From NCBI GenBank assembly GCA_013396915.1, contig VWZL01001967.1, positions 149,599 to 213,598 on the forward strand: DNA of 64,000 bases. Direction: 5' to 3'. The notes below the pieces were generated by a model. The model worked only from the letters and a program-made list of their open reading frames with translations, did not search any database and was not told the origin of the DNA. This document shows positions 1 through 13,432 of the stretch, one piece after another (the first letter of the stretch is position 1; each line of letters opens with the position of its first letter). The position numbers were made by a program, and so were the translations under genes. The DNA comes from Stercorarius parasiticus (taxonomy: Eukaryota; Chordata; Aves; Charadriiformes; Stercorariidae).

Positions 1-3000
1 TGTTACAGCTACAGACGTTACAGAAATAAGCAACTCAGTATAACTGAAAGATGACCCAGTAACTGCAGCAGAACTTTGGTTAACAGATTTACGTTTATAG
101 CTGCTAATTCATTAACTAGAGGTAATGTTAACCCCACCCCTTCCCCGAAAGGTAGTATCAATTCTATGGTATCAACAATATAAAGCATACATGCAGAAGC
201 ATTACTGCCAATTACCCTGCATCAGTACATTACACCAATAAAATATCCTGCAGTTAGCCACTTGTATTCTGTATTTCTGAATTGCAACTCCAGAATTGCA
301 AAAAGTTGTCATACTTTTATGATTTAATACTGTTCTTCATCCAGTTAATTTTTTTTGTTATAGCTAAAAATATAATACTTTTTACACAGTAACAGCTTCT
401 TAAAGGCCTCTACATATTTCTACATATTTGAATTGTCTAATTTAAAAAAGTATTTTCGATACAAAAGTAAACTATAAATCAGAAAATGATCTTTTGTGCT
501 GAGTTTGTGTATACCTACAGCATACGTAACAATAAATACTTAAAAAACACTACTGAAAAGAACGACAACAAAATATTAACATGAGAAAGCATTAACAAGT
601 TCCCTGACAACAGCATCTTACAATCACACGCAGATCACACGCAATAGGAAAGCCTGTCCTTCATTTGCAATAGAGGGTAATGGAAGCTAAATTTTGCTCG
701 TTCTCAAGCAACTCAGCTTGAAAAATAATTAACAGTGAATAAACAGAACATGGAAAAGAGGGTAAATCCTAGATACTCACCATCTGAGGCACGAAACAGT
801 AGAGCCATACAATAAACAAATGTAGGCATACTTGGTGAATGAGATGTAGATAAGTTAATGCTACTGTAAAATCTTTCTTTCATAAAGAGACTATTGATAG
901 ATTTTCTTGTTCCACTTCTTTTTTGCCAGGGCCACTACACATTTTAGACCAGAATATGTAAAATAACTTCGGCAAGCCCGCAGACTTCCAGAAATTGATT
1001 ACTGGCTTCACAACCAAAAAAAAAGGTCACAATGTCCAGCCCAAAGCAAGAGGTAAAGTTGCTCTTGTGGTAATGGTTACCTGTTCATTTAAAAGCAATT
1101 AAAAATCTTGAAAGAAACTGAAGTAACAAAAACATTTATTAAGTCCTACATTTCAGTCACAATCATCTACCATTCTGTTGAAAACGAGTAATCAGCTTAT
1201 CATCATTACAAGAATTTCTCCTTACATCCTCTGTTACTGCCAGATCTAAACTTGCTCACTCACCACCTCTCTTTACAGCTTAATACATATGTTGAATCAC
1301 AAGAATGACTGTGGAGGGTATTGACCTATCTTTTAGCACTGCAATATTTCACTTTAGGGACTCTGGGGGAAAAAAAAAAGTCAACAAAAAGCAGGTCTAT
1401 TCATTCTTCTTATTCCATTTCCCACTGTATTCTTAGTCAACTACTGATGTTGTGGTAGTGGCATTATGAACAATATAGTTTGGCTGCTATTTTTGAAAAT
1501 ATCTCCACTGCCCAATTAAATCCAAACTTTATATTCTGTGTGTCATTTTATTGGCGATCTATGCTACTGGTACGAAACCTATTTCTCCTTGAAGGAAACA
1601 AGTTCATTTACGTCTCGTGGACAGGTCAAAAATCTTCACCAGGAAAGACTGCATATAAACTAGTCTAATAATTTTCAAAGTAAATAGGCTGAATACAAAT
1701 GTACTGGAATGCTTTCTCCAAGAACACTAATAGCTTTTACTTCCCTTTAGTTATTTATTTTTATTTTTATTAATAAACCTGATTCTCCTTCTTGAAGTCA
1801 TCTCGTTTTTATCCTTAATTTCATGTAATACACTCGCAGAGCTTTATGTAATCAATTTAAAAATTTTTTTCTTGGATTAAATGGATTTTTTCCATTTCTA
1901 TACTTGTAAATAATGAAGCTTTGAACTTTAGATAAAAGTTCTCAATAACTCTCAGAACTTTTCACTGAAGAAACACAATTTGCACACTACTTTGCACAGG
2001 GGGTGCAGTTTGTAATTTCTCTCACCTGCCTCTACTTCTTAGGCTGAGTTTTGCACCATGGAGTGCTATCTGAGAACATGAACTGGATCCCTTTTTTGAT
2101 TAAAGCAAACTCAAAGATGCACTCCAGGAATGCACCTAGTGCATTCTGACACAAATGAGTATTCAGTTCATAGGAGTTGACTAAAGCTAGTCCAAAGTAA
2201 AAACCAACCAAACAAAACACCCCGAACCCCTAACCAAAAACACTCCCGCCAAACATGTTAATGTGGATGTCAGGGGCTGAGAACTATTTCATACTCCAGA
2301 TCAATTCCTATTTGTTCACACTACTTGCTAATACAGACATATCAATCACAAAGTTGCAATTGTGAACATTGAAGAAGTGGCAAGTGGGTAAAAGCAAGGA
2401 GGGAAATGAACACACAGGTCAGACATATTAACCTTTTCAGACTCCCCATTAAATATAAATATGAAATGCAGAAATCCTGTTTGTCACCTATCAAAAGAAT
2501 TTTTACGCAAACTCATCTGGGTATCCAAAATAAAAAAAGTATTTTTGCAGAAACATTTATTAGAAAGTTGCCTGAGAAAACCAGCTTTTAATATGAAACA
2601 CACAGATGGATTTATTTTTTTTTAATTTTTAAGAAAATCAGAGCCATTTTATCCAACAGGTAAGCAAACTGAAATCTGATTCAACACTCAGTACCTAACT
2701 TGAAACTGTGAATTGTCAAGTACCACGGAAAACTTACTTTATGTACCTCTGCAATAGTTCTGGTACCTACAGAACTTATTGCATGCGCAGTGAATCAGTC
2801 TCTTCAGAGGGAATACTGTTTGAATTCTGTTTGTATCACATTGGAAATTTCCTCTATGGGTTGTTGTACTGAAACAGGCAATCAATAAGCATACAAAACA
2901 TTTTGTCTCGCCTTCATCCTAGGGTTTTGACATTAAATATTTAAATTAATTCTGGAAATTGGTTTGGAAGACTAAGCTGTGTGAACCTAGAGCTTAGCAC

Positions 3001-6000
3001 CGCGATAGATGAGTCAAATAGCAATTAATCAAACAAGCTTGCATGCAAATTTACTGTCATTTTCAAAGTGGTGAGGAGTTTCTAAGTACTGAAGAGAAGA
3101 TGAACGTTCAACTGAAAATTCATTAAAGTTGACAATTAAAGACACAAAGCTTGATCATGCCCTCAAATACTATACAGACATGTATTTTCTGAATTCTGCA
3201 CAACACACTGTTTGCAGAAGAACAACAGGTGATTTAACAATGCAAACAATGGTGCGTCTCAGGGCATCATTCAGCCAAAACCTTATGGCAGTGAAAAGAA
3301 GAAATGTAGTATCAATTAAAAATTTGCTTCAGAAGTTCAAAAAGACAAACCGTAATCCACCTCTTCAAGGAAACATTGCATTAACATTTACATATTTACT
3401 CATACTTAGCATTCATGGACTAAATACAAAAGTTCGGTATAAGAGCTCCTTAGGGTAATTTCCTTCAGATCCTCCTCTCCCTCCCACTAATGACCTACCA
3501 GCTGACCTGCACTACGAGCTGTGAGAAGCATTAACTCAAAAACTACAAGACCTCATGCAACCAAAGCCTCGCTGAAGTCAAATTAAGGAGTAAGCTGCAG
3601 AATACTCACTTTCACTAGTGAAATGCTGACTCCAGTGAAATCAAAGGGAGTTTCATGCCCCACTAACAGATTCCTGCCTACAGAGAAATCACAACCTCTA
3701 ATACATCAATGCAAGAGCCCAACTGACATAGATGTTATGTCTCCAAACCTTCTCCTATCATGCTGTCTGAACATCGTCCCTCTCCTCATCTTTCTTAATG
3801 CCTTGAGAACTGAGAGTTACACACAGTAATCAAAGAAAACAGCACACCATGACGAAAGATTAAACAGGTGTTATTCTTTTTGGGGAACATTCTACCAAAT
3901 CAGAAAACCCAATGTAAGATATCATGAGGATTCTGTTTGGCTAGTTCTCTATTTTAGTCTCCAGTGGACTAAAATTCCTACTTCAGAAGAATAAAAAAAA
4001 TACTTTATATATATTCTGAATGTAGCCAAATATTTAACTGAGTATTCCCTTGGAAAATATTCATGCTCCAGCTAGCACAAATATGTCTGAGGTAGAGAGT
4101 CAGAGCATACTTAGTTGTCTCAGAAAGTAAAGAATTATTATACTTCTTCAAGCTACGTTTGTTTTTAGAAGAAGCAAGCAGCCAAGTAGGGAAGAACCTG
4201 TCCTTTTGTGAGATGCAAAGGATTCTTGATGCTCTTCAGCATCATTCCCAATAATTGTACTCCATGCCTCCCAACTACAGCAGTCACCGGCTCTGGCTCG
4301 TTGAAATTCTGTAACCAGTGAGATTCGCTTGGTTTATTCTCAGAAGCAGTGAAGAAAACATAGATTTAACCATGTTCAGTATAACACTGACTTCCTAAAA
4401 CATGGATTTAGTCAAAACTTTCAAAGGATTATCTTTATTTAGGAACACAGGAAATGAAATATGATATTATAAAGCACCATTATAAAGCAACACAACCAAA
4501 TGGAAAACTAATATGGCTAATCACAACAATTACTCATATAATTTGGCTTTTTGTGATCTTACTTCAGGATCCCTTTTACTCAGCATTACCTCCAAAGAAG
4601 AGACATCTGTGAGGTTTATCTGAGGCCAGTAATGTGAATGCTAATAAAACTGACAACCATTTCTCTCCAACTCTTGTTTCTTTTCTCCCTGCAGTCACAG
4701 TGCAACTTTTAATGTCAAATCTCAAATTAATTTATTTTTTTAAAAGTCTATTTTATATTTTATTCTATATCTCTATTGATTTCTCTCTCTGTTTAACCAT
4801 CCTGCTGGTAAGTAATTTCCCCATGCCCACTCATCTGCTACCTCTCAGAGAAAAGCACAGCAAACGAGGGCAACAGGAATTTGCTGTTGCCTGCCCAAAG
4901 GAAACCAGCCATAAGAGTGAACCAGCATGGCCCTTAGATCCTCAAATTACAATAAACATCCCCTTTACTACCTTCACTTCCCTCCTCAAATAAACCCATG
5001 ACCAAAATCATCAGTATCCCACAGCAGCTGCCTGTTTCACAAACAACTGTGAATATAGTGTCCTACCTTTTCTTTTCCTGTTCCCAAATATCAGTGGCAA
5101 AAGGGAAAAGGTAACAGAGGAAGCATCCTGGCACAGCAGCTAGAAGGACACTGTCAAATGTGCTCCTGCCACCCAAGAACTCGATTGGTATCCTTAACCA
5201 GGAAGTATCAAAGGGCACCAAAACACGGAGTTTAAAACTGAACCGCTAATTCGAATTACTAAAAATAACATCCCAAGCCATGGCTTGAGTTGCAAAAGAA
5301 TCACCTCTATCCTAAGATTAGAGAGTTACAAGGCATTGTAACCAGTCACCTGAGTATTCCCCAATTAAGGGCCCAAGATCTGTAAATTTTTTTTTTCATT
5401 TATATGTGCTTTTGTTAGTTTTACACTTCATGCAGTTCTTGGGTTTATTACTTCAGTAAGACCTGTTCACTCATGTGGGCTGAGAATGCCTTAACGCTCT
5501 GTGAATCACAGATAACACAGAGTTCTACACCTTATTTGGTGTAAAAGGAGGGAAAATGCTTGAGTGGAACGTACAAAAAAAGTTAGCAAGAAGCTGGCTT
5601 GTTGTAAGCACAGACATTTGCCAGTTATTAGTCATTAGTCGAAACTGATAATGATGGGCAGTCAAGCATAGTGCTTCTCGTCTTTGTTTTCAATGACGAT
5701 AAACTGCTGCCCGCTGCCAAACAGTGCCTCAAAATGGAGAAAGGTACTTAAACTTCCCTCAGATGAGCAACTGGGTGCATGCCAATTTTTTACATGAACA
5801 GTCATAAGCATGTTCCTGCACAGCAGGATGTGATCAAACTATTCAAAGCTGTAAAACCAGGTTTGCTTGCCAGTTATGTTATTGCTTCAAGATCAGTGTA
5901 CTACAGACGATATTTTGCCAGCCATGAAACCACTGTTTTTCCTTAACAACAAATTCTACACCTTTAATATTTAAAACTCTGTATAGAACTGACTGTTCCC

Positions 6001-9000
6001 AATTAAAAAAATATTTACAAAATTGAAGTTAGGACTGAAAACATACCAAACACATGTTCTCCTGAACTGTAAGCCATCACTTAGCTTTAAAAAAATCACT
6101 TCCTTCAAGCTGTACCAATTAAAAGTTCCCCTTTCTTCTCTAAACCAGAAGAAAAGTAATAGTAATGACTTAAGTCCTCAGCTTCAGCTGCCAACCCTGT
6201 AACATATCAACATTCCTGTCCATAAGGTGTGATGTGGTTAATAGGTGGTTGCTAGTTTGAGACATTGCACTGTATTGCCTCCTGCTGGAAACCACTTTTT
6301 TTTTTTAAAGTATTTTATGAAGATCACACAATGTGACTATGCCATATGTAATCTTTATTAAATGTCTATCACTAAATGGATTACTCAAACAAGAAAGACT
6401 TTTGAATAAAGGCAGAACTGTAGTACAACCAACAGGACAAATAAGATTTTTTCCTTGAATGGGTTAAGACAAACCTGATCATTACAGACAAGAAACTGGT
6501 GTTTTATTTCTCACGACAGTCAGCATCTTTCTCCATTTTCCTTTCAAAGAATCAGTCATAAAACAGACTCAAGCTCCCCAGTATAACACAATATCTGTTC
6601 ACTCACAAACATATCTTAGCAAATACAACCAAACAGTTGAGTTTGTTTTTCCAAGGGGGTTGGTACAGGAGAAGATGGATGTCAATGTTTAGCCACGCTT
6701 TAGTTGTTTGTTTTTTATTCACTTGAAAATACATACTAAAAGTAGTATCAAATATTTGAGTTTATACCATTTTATTTGTTTTTGCACATACAAAAAGTAG
6801 TTTGCATATTTGCTCAGCAATCTAGTGAATGATCTAAGATTACATACACATACACAGCTCAATACAGTGATAGAAGTGCCTCTATCTGCTTCCTAGTAAG
6901 AAGTAACATTCATGTTTGAAATCTCAAAAAAATATGCAGTTCTTGGGTGTTACAGCTCAAAAGAAACATTTTCATGGCCTTTCCAAGACATGGACAGTGC
7001 TCTTGATTTTTTTAAGAATAAAAAAATTATTCAAGTAAAATTCAAAAGAAGAATCACAACTAGCTAACCATTGTCAAGTATGCTGCAACAGCAGTCCAGT
7101 TAAACACAACTTAATACTATGACTACGAGAACAAGTATTGCAAAACTGCATTTCAAAGACTCATTGAAAGTAATCTGTATTTATTTGGTCATAGGAAATG
7201 CACAGTTTATAGAATGTCCATTCTCTAGGAATGTAGCCTACTTGAAATCAAAGCAATGTGGTCGACCTGTGAAGACTTTTGAGTTATTGTTTCTTACTGA
7301 GAAAAATCAGAAAGCCTACAACTAAAACCCAAAAAGCTAGATACTACTTATGTTCACTGAGTTCAACTGTAAAATGCCAGGCTATTGTAAAGAAAACCAT
7401 AAAGAAGGATAACAAATGCAGCTTCATTAAATACAGTCAAGTCCAAACCCTTATTATTGTATAGGCAGTTCTCTCTCATATGGAACCGGTTATGGTGGTC
7501 ACTCAAATGACATTGCTGTCTCCAGCACCACAACAGCAATCAGGAGCAGAGCAACGTGGCGTTCACACAATGGGTCATGAAGCATTTAGTTTCCATTGCC
7601 CAATTACCTCTGAACTTTAAAAATGCCTTTTCCAGAGGACAGTCACTGCATGCTGTTTACTCTGTTCGTGCTTTGTTTCAGCCTCTTCTCATCAATCCCC
7701 TCCCCCATATTTGATGTCACCTCCACCAAAAAGAAAAAGATTTTAACTTGCAGACGTTATGAATGTCTGAGGCGACCTCAGATCTTACTTCCAATAATTT
7801 GCATTTGTTATGCTAAGCATATACATCCCCTGAATTATATCTAGTCCCTTTGTGGTCTAATGTTGGAATCCCTCTCCTACTGTTCTTGCTGTTAGCACTG
7901 TAATAACTACCGCTATTGCAATGTTAACAAAAGACTACTAATAATTCAAGTACAGTACGAATTCCCAAGGAACCATCAAGTGAGAAACGCAGGCTGAAAT
8001 GGTAGCTTCAATTCCAAGGACCTATTTTCTTGATTCAAGAGTTACAGCCATAAAAGCATCACGTATATGAAAACACAACACAGGATCAATAGAGTTTTAT
8101 TAATAATAATTAATTTCAAACAATGGTATTATAAATTGGAAATGGTATCACAGTAGTACAGCTTAATACCAAATATTTAAATTTTCATTTGGAGCGGATT
8201 TATTATTTTATTAATTTATTTTTTCAGCTGCACTATCTACTTAACATTACCTGTACATTTTGCTGACAGGCCTAAACATGGCTTTGCTAGTTGTAGCACT
8301 TGAACCATTACTATATAAAATAATTATCTTTATTAATTTCCAAGCTGATTACTTGGAAAAGATTACTCCTTAAACAGGCAGATTAAAAAGCAATTCAGTT
8401 AAAATGTATATAAAAATACCATACAATGACATTCTTCTGACATTCATAAAAGTTTCATGGAGCAAGTATTCCTGAAAGTCCCCTTCAACAAAGAGGCAAA
8501 AACTGACAAAACAAAAATAAAAATATCAATAGATCCTTCTCTTTTCCTGAAAGCTTTTTTCTTACAAGCTGCTCACTTTTAAATGCCCTGTGCAAAGAAG
8601 AATGAACATAAACTTTTGGCAGGACTGTTGGATGTTTCCCAATAGCTACGCTGCTCCTCATTATTATAAAAGCAAAAGAAAGTAGGCTGAAAAAGCAAAG
8701 TTCCAAGATTAACATCTTTCAACATTAACATCCCTTGCAGTGCATCCTGGATAGATACACAAAATATTTTAAGCACCAGGCAGATGGGGCTTTCAAGGTT
8801 AAGGTAGGAGAGAATGCAAAAACAACAATTGCAAAGAAGTGAAAATTACAGGGTGTGTAGAAGAAACTCTTTTACCAGGAAACTTCTCAATACAGCATAA
8901 ATTCAATCAACGTTATCAATACCACTCAAGATCACAAACCTGACTTTAAATCTAATAGAAATCAGTCAGATGTGGGCTAACTTTGGTAAGTCACATTAAA

Positions 9001-9872
9001 AATCTGAATTTTCAATATTGGAAGAGTCAGATGAAATTTCTCGCCTGCGATGAATACATAAAGAGTTTCATTCAGTCTAAAATCTTGTTTTCCCAGGAGA
9101 CATATCCCCTACTTGGATGACTTCTCCCTACAGCCTGTTCCTATTGAGCTAAATCTAGGTTTAAATCCGGGAAAGAAAACTGTGAGGAAAACCAAACAAC
9201 AGAAAAAGTCTTCCACGAGATGAGAAAAATAAGGCAACTCTCTTCATGGTGAAGAGATTGAAGACAATATTGTTCTGTGAAAATAGGAAATTGCAAGGAA
9301 TGAGTATCTGAGTAGAGAAAGGACCTCAGCTTCTTTCAAGTCATGTCGCAGAAGTGAAAGACTTTGAGTCAAGGACCACATGCTGATTTTTATCTCCTGA
9401 ATGTAAAGCAACAAAGGGATGAATTGCTTGCATTGTTGCATGTGGTACCGTTATCTTCCTTTAATGTGTATTTTTGCTACCTATAACTCTTTACAAATCC
9501 TTGGGTCCCAGTTAACTGTTGTCCAATGCATTATAACAATACAGCATACTGCAAAATGAAGCCCTTAATAGCCTTTTTCATTGGTCAATACACTGAAAAC
9601 TATTTCATTTTAAAAAAGGAGACGGCTAGTGATCAGGTGCAAAAAATACAAAAATAACTTTTCTCATGAAATGCATTGATGCTTTTTCAATGGGCACTAC
9701 TACCATGAAGAAACAATTGATCATTTACTACAAGGCCTCTCTGAGATTTTCAACAGAGAAAAGGAAGAAAACAAAATAATTTTGTTCCCCAAAAGCAAAA
9801 AAAAAAAAAGAAAGAAAAAAAAAAGAAAAAAGAAAGTTGGTATTGATTGATTATATACTTGTAGAGACTTAC
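1..9872 (-). other. MIPOL1 intron, running off the window
   Basis: AT-rich non-coding sequence. I searched it on the minus strand for the remaining MIPOL1 residues (the CKRLEQEL..., QQARETAVQQYKKLEEE and QLQHAREASQ regions of human) and found none. The short open frames, the longest being 119 codons at 4634-4993 on the plus strand, have no recognisable content. An A/G-rich tract lies just downstream of the exon at 9873. Confidence 0.8.
9791..9836. repeat. A-rich purine tract
   Basis: Runs of A interrupted by single G bases over about 46 bases. On the transcribed (minus) strand this is a T/C tract starting about 37 bases downstream of the donor of exon 9873-10043. Confidence 0.9.
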
Positions 9873-10043
9873 TTGAGACAAAGCAGCATCCCGTTGTTCT
9901 ATTACTGCATTCATTTCCTCAGCTATTATTTTCTTTTTACGTTCTTTGGTCCTGTGTATTCGATTCAGAATTATAGCTCCATTCTTCAGTATATCTATCC
10001 CTGTGTCTGCATTGTTTATTCTGTTCAGTAATTCCTGTAATGT
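9873..10043 (-). CDS. MIPOL1: MIPOL1 coding exon, coiled coil (codons 205-261)
   Basis: 171-base exon (57 codons), phase 0 in and out. The acceptor is GCTGTTGGTAG and the donor is TCTCAA/GTAAGT. It reads TLQELLNRINNADTGIDILK, then NGAIILNRIH, a basic patch RTKERKKK, and AEEMNAVIEQRDAALSQ. The LQELLNRINNADTG and AEEM...IE.RDAALS segments match human MIPOL1. Human continues directly with CKRLEQEL, which is not found to the left, so the next exon lies before position 1. Only 259 bases separate this exon from the previous one. Confidence 0.95.
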
Positions 10044-10302
10044 CTACCAACAGCATTATATGTTAGTCAGACATGAAGTTTTAATATATTTTATTTAATA
10101 TAGGGTTTTAATTAATAGGCACATGTGAATTGTAAATTGACTGAGTGAAGTTATTGAATTTTCATATTGCAGCAAAGATGTACATTATTAGTGTGTCAAT
10201 TCTTCTTTTTCCCACATCTTAGTTCTTGAAACCCACTCAATTGAACTTAAGCCTCTAAGATATAAGACTGACATCAAGAAATCTCCTCAGAGAATGGCTT
10301 AC
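10044..10302 (-). other. Short MIPOL1 intron (259 bases)
   Basis: Lies between the 34-base and 171-base exons. It has GTAAGC at the donor and GTTGGTAG at the acceptor. It is the only compact intron in the visible gene; the others range from 1 to 16.5 kb. Confidence 0.93.
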
Positions 10303-10336
10303 CATGTCATTTTCTTCAGGGTTAATATTTTCTAGC
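10303..10336 (-). CDS. MIPOL1: MIPOL1 34-base exon (codons 193-204)
   Basis: Very short exon, phase 2 in and phase 0 out, with acceptor CTTTTTTCTAG and donor GACATG/GTAAGC. With the two carried bases it encodes ELENINPEENDM, matching human VLENINPEENDM almost exactly. A second AG three codons in (GCTAG) could serve as an alternative acceptor, but it would break the phase. The exon is far too short to be seen as an open frame and is supported by the residue match and by phase on both sides. Confidence 0.93.
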
Positions 10337-13081
10337 CTAGAAAAAAGGGACACAGAAAGCCTGATCAGTAGCATTTCCTTAGTGCAGCAAAATGAGTTCG
10401 CTTTTTAAATCTTTAGAACCTCAAGTAATTTCATTCTACTAGTCTTTAGAGTCAACCATGACACTGAACATATTAAAGTGCCACCTGCTCGACTCCATCT
10501 TTCAATAATGCTCCATATCTTCAGCACTGACTTCAGACTGTTAAGTTATTAATGTTTACTGCTATATATGACTACAAGGATCAATTGTTCATATGTGCTT
10601 AGATGAAGAAAGTTCCCCAGCGATAGAAATGACTGATGCTCTTATTTTATTTATTTCTGGGCTTACAACTTTTACCTGATGTTGTATTTTTGTTGTTTTT
10701 ACTGCATCCCAAATGAAACAGGACAGGACTTTTGTGGAGATTTTTTTTTCCCATTTTAAAGTAATTCTTTTTCCACCTCTCTCTCCCAAAATGAGGAAAA
10801 AAATCCTAGTTCAAGTTTCCTTAAAAATATTTTGATTTTATATCTTGCATAAAATAGCAAGCTAATTCAATCCTCCGCAAGGCCCCTGTTTAATTCTGGA
10901 ACACCCCCCTCACACACACTTTCCCCCCTTTTTAGTTCAACAGAGCTTATATTGACCTGTCAAATATAAAGCTAATACAAGGAATTTAGTCATACAGCAT
11001 TGAACACTGTGCAAAAGCAGTGAGCGATAGCACAAAAATCTAATAAATGGGATTGTATGCATTTTATCTTACTTAAGGTTAGTTATATGGACAGCACATT
11101 ATTTAAAACACCTATGTATATTTTGAAACAGAAGAGACCTCTCTTCTGGAAAAATGAGCATATTTAAGTTACCTTACCACTCCATTGCTACTTACTTAAT
11201 GGTGACTTGTACTAAAAGTAGATCTGTCACTACTAGCATATGATATTTTAAAAGATACATATAGTATCATTTAACATCTATTAAACAGCAACACACATTT
11301 TTTAAACGGTGCTCTGACACGTGCTGCTCTGAAGCCAAGACTTTAGCTAGCAAACATCACAGAGCGCTTGGCAGCACATGAGCACCTTTTACATTAAAGC
11401 ATTAGTTTTACTAGATAACATTACATAAGACATAGGAAATCAAACGGTACAGAAATTAATTCTTTAAACAAAAAAGAAATAATTCAGAATGTACTATCAG
11501 TGTACAACGGCTGGTATATTTATATGGAATTCATAAGCAGTAACTACTCCAATGTATCCAATCAGCATCAGAACTAAACAAAACTAAATAAAAGCTAACC
11601 TTTGCTGGGTTTGACTTGTATTCACAAAGTAACACAAATCATAAAATAACAAACATATTAAAAGTCCAAATTCTCAGAACTGTCTCCTTGATTTGTCTCC
11701 TTGTAGAGTTCCTGCTTTAGGCTTTTACATTGCTCTAAGCACTACTTCATGTGGGACTTAAAAACGGATCACTGGCTAGTTTGTATTCACAATGAAAGGA
11801 ACGGTATTTGTCAAAGTAAATTGGCAGGACTGACCCGGCTTCTCCAGAGGACTTCTACTCTGCTAAAAGTGTGGGTCAACAAAATCACCCAGCCGACCAA
11901 CAGGCTGGGTAAGCAAGACACCTTAGGGAGAAACGGGGGTGGGAAAAATAACAGGAACTTCTACAATAAGTGTAGTCTTTCAGGATACTACTGCGACATG
12001 GGATCTGCCTGTAGGTGTACATACATCTCCTTAGGTGACAGGATTTTTTTAAAAAGAAGCATCCAGAGCCGTGTATTTGCCCTGCTGCCTCTCCCTGTGC
12101 TGTTGCACAAGCAATAAGTGACCCTTAGATCTCTCATGATCCAGGATTCCTCTTTCCCCCAGTTTTACACACATTCTGCTCCTGTAACCCCTAGGGCCAA
12201 CAGGACTGAAAGAATTTTGGTTGTTACAGTTAACTAAGAACAACAGAATTGCTCCAGCTGCTAATCTAAAGAAAGCACAAAAGTGTTTGATAAACATTGG
12301 CAGGCTGTTCAATATTACCCACTTGTAAAGATCTCTGATTGGAGTAAGTCCAAAGCAGATGGAAGGAGTGACCTGTGCTCTAAAACTTGATGAGTGTGGC
12401 ACAAGTAGCCAATGTTCTTTAAAAAAATCCAAACCTCTATGTACTCCCTGTCTGAGGCAGAGAACTTGACCTTTTGAACAACTAGCATCAGGAAGAAAAT
12501 ATTAAGGGTGGTAGTTTGAAAAGTTCCAAGATTTCAGAAGAAACTCCAAAATTAAATTAAATAAAGTCCCTCATGGCTCATCCCAACATCTCTGCTCCTT
12601 CCATAGGATTAGTGAAGTGGTAAGGTGAACTCCAACAAAATTTCCATTCAGCCACAGTAATAAAACTACTTAGAATAAAGAGGCTGAGAAAAGTAATTTC
12701 CTAATGGGGTTGACTCTGCTTCTGAGAATGCAGCATCTCAATTTGACTCTTCTCAGTCGCAGTCCTGGCTTGTTTCTCCAATTGCAAAATGCCAGACATC
12801 CAGGCAGATACAGAAATGCATGTCTTGTCACCTCAGCTGAGATGTTACCACAGCTAGTAAAGATGCCCAATGTTCTGAAAAGCCCGAGTGCTGGAGCCAG
12901 GCAGGAATCTTGGCTCCATTCAACCATTTCTTGTTTGCAAGGTGTATGGCTGCATGAATAAGCATCCTGTAAGCTTCGAATAAGTGGACCAGAAGAAAAG
13001 CAGCTGAGCCTGATGGAGGCAATCCTGCTGTCTTGGTTCTGTGATGCCCAAAGGTTTCAAAAACAGCAACGAACTTGTTCC

Positions 13082-13098
13082 AAAAAAAAAAAAAAAAA
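13082..13098 (+). repeat. Poly(A) run
   Basis: About 17 consecutive A bases followed by an AC-rich stretch. It may be a retroposon tail or a simple homopolymer. Confidence 0.85.
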
Positions 13099-13400
13099 GA
13101 ACACCCCCACCCCCTCAACCTCCCAAACCAATAATTGTAACAGGAAATGTTTCTCTGTACCATACCATTGCTCTTTTTGGAAGAAATATCACATCATCTA
13201 GAAGGTGCTGTCACATAGAGGACTGATACGGGTGAGGTAAAAGCTGTGATCAGCCTGACCTTGGCCAGGTTGCACATGTGGATGCAGTCACTGTGGGCTG
13301 AGGTAATACTGAATATAAATTGATGGAACAGAGCAAGACATTTTTCAAGTTTCTTACATTGTCTGAAATGGCTTAAGACATTCCTTATTATTATAACTTG

Positions 13401-13432
13401 CAAACTGCAAGTTATATCAAACTTGCAGTTTG
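13401..13432. repeat. Perfect 13-base inverted repeat
   Basis: CAAACTGCAAGTT at 13401-13413 and AACTTGCAGTTTG at 13420-13432 are exact reverse complements around a six-base loop (ATATCA). A further AACTTGCA at 13395-13402 allows an alternative fold. Confidence 0.9.

Noticed and set aside
660..740. Possible minus-strand exon reading ELLENEQNLASI
   Set aside because: It has no match to the expected MIPOL1 residues, ends in a stop and lacks a good donor.
3129..3458. 109-codon plus-strand frame
   Set aside because: No family is recognised, the composition is typical of AT-rich noise, and it lies in intron opposite to the gene.
4634..4993. 119-codon plus-strand frame with a hydrophobic stretch
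   Set aside because: The hydrophobic part is a T-rich run; there is no recognisable protein and no splice or promoter context.
11749..12432. Overlapping 122-codon (plus) and 127-codon (minus) frames
   Set aside because: They overlap only partly, neither has recognisable motifs or splice sites matching a gene, and frames of this size are expected in 64 kb.
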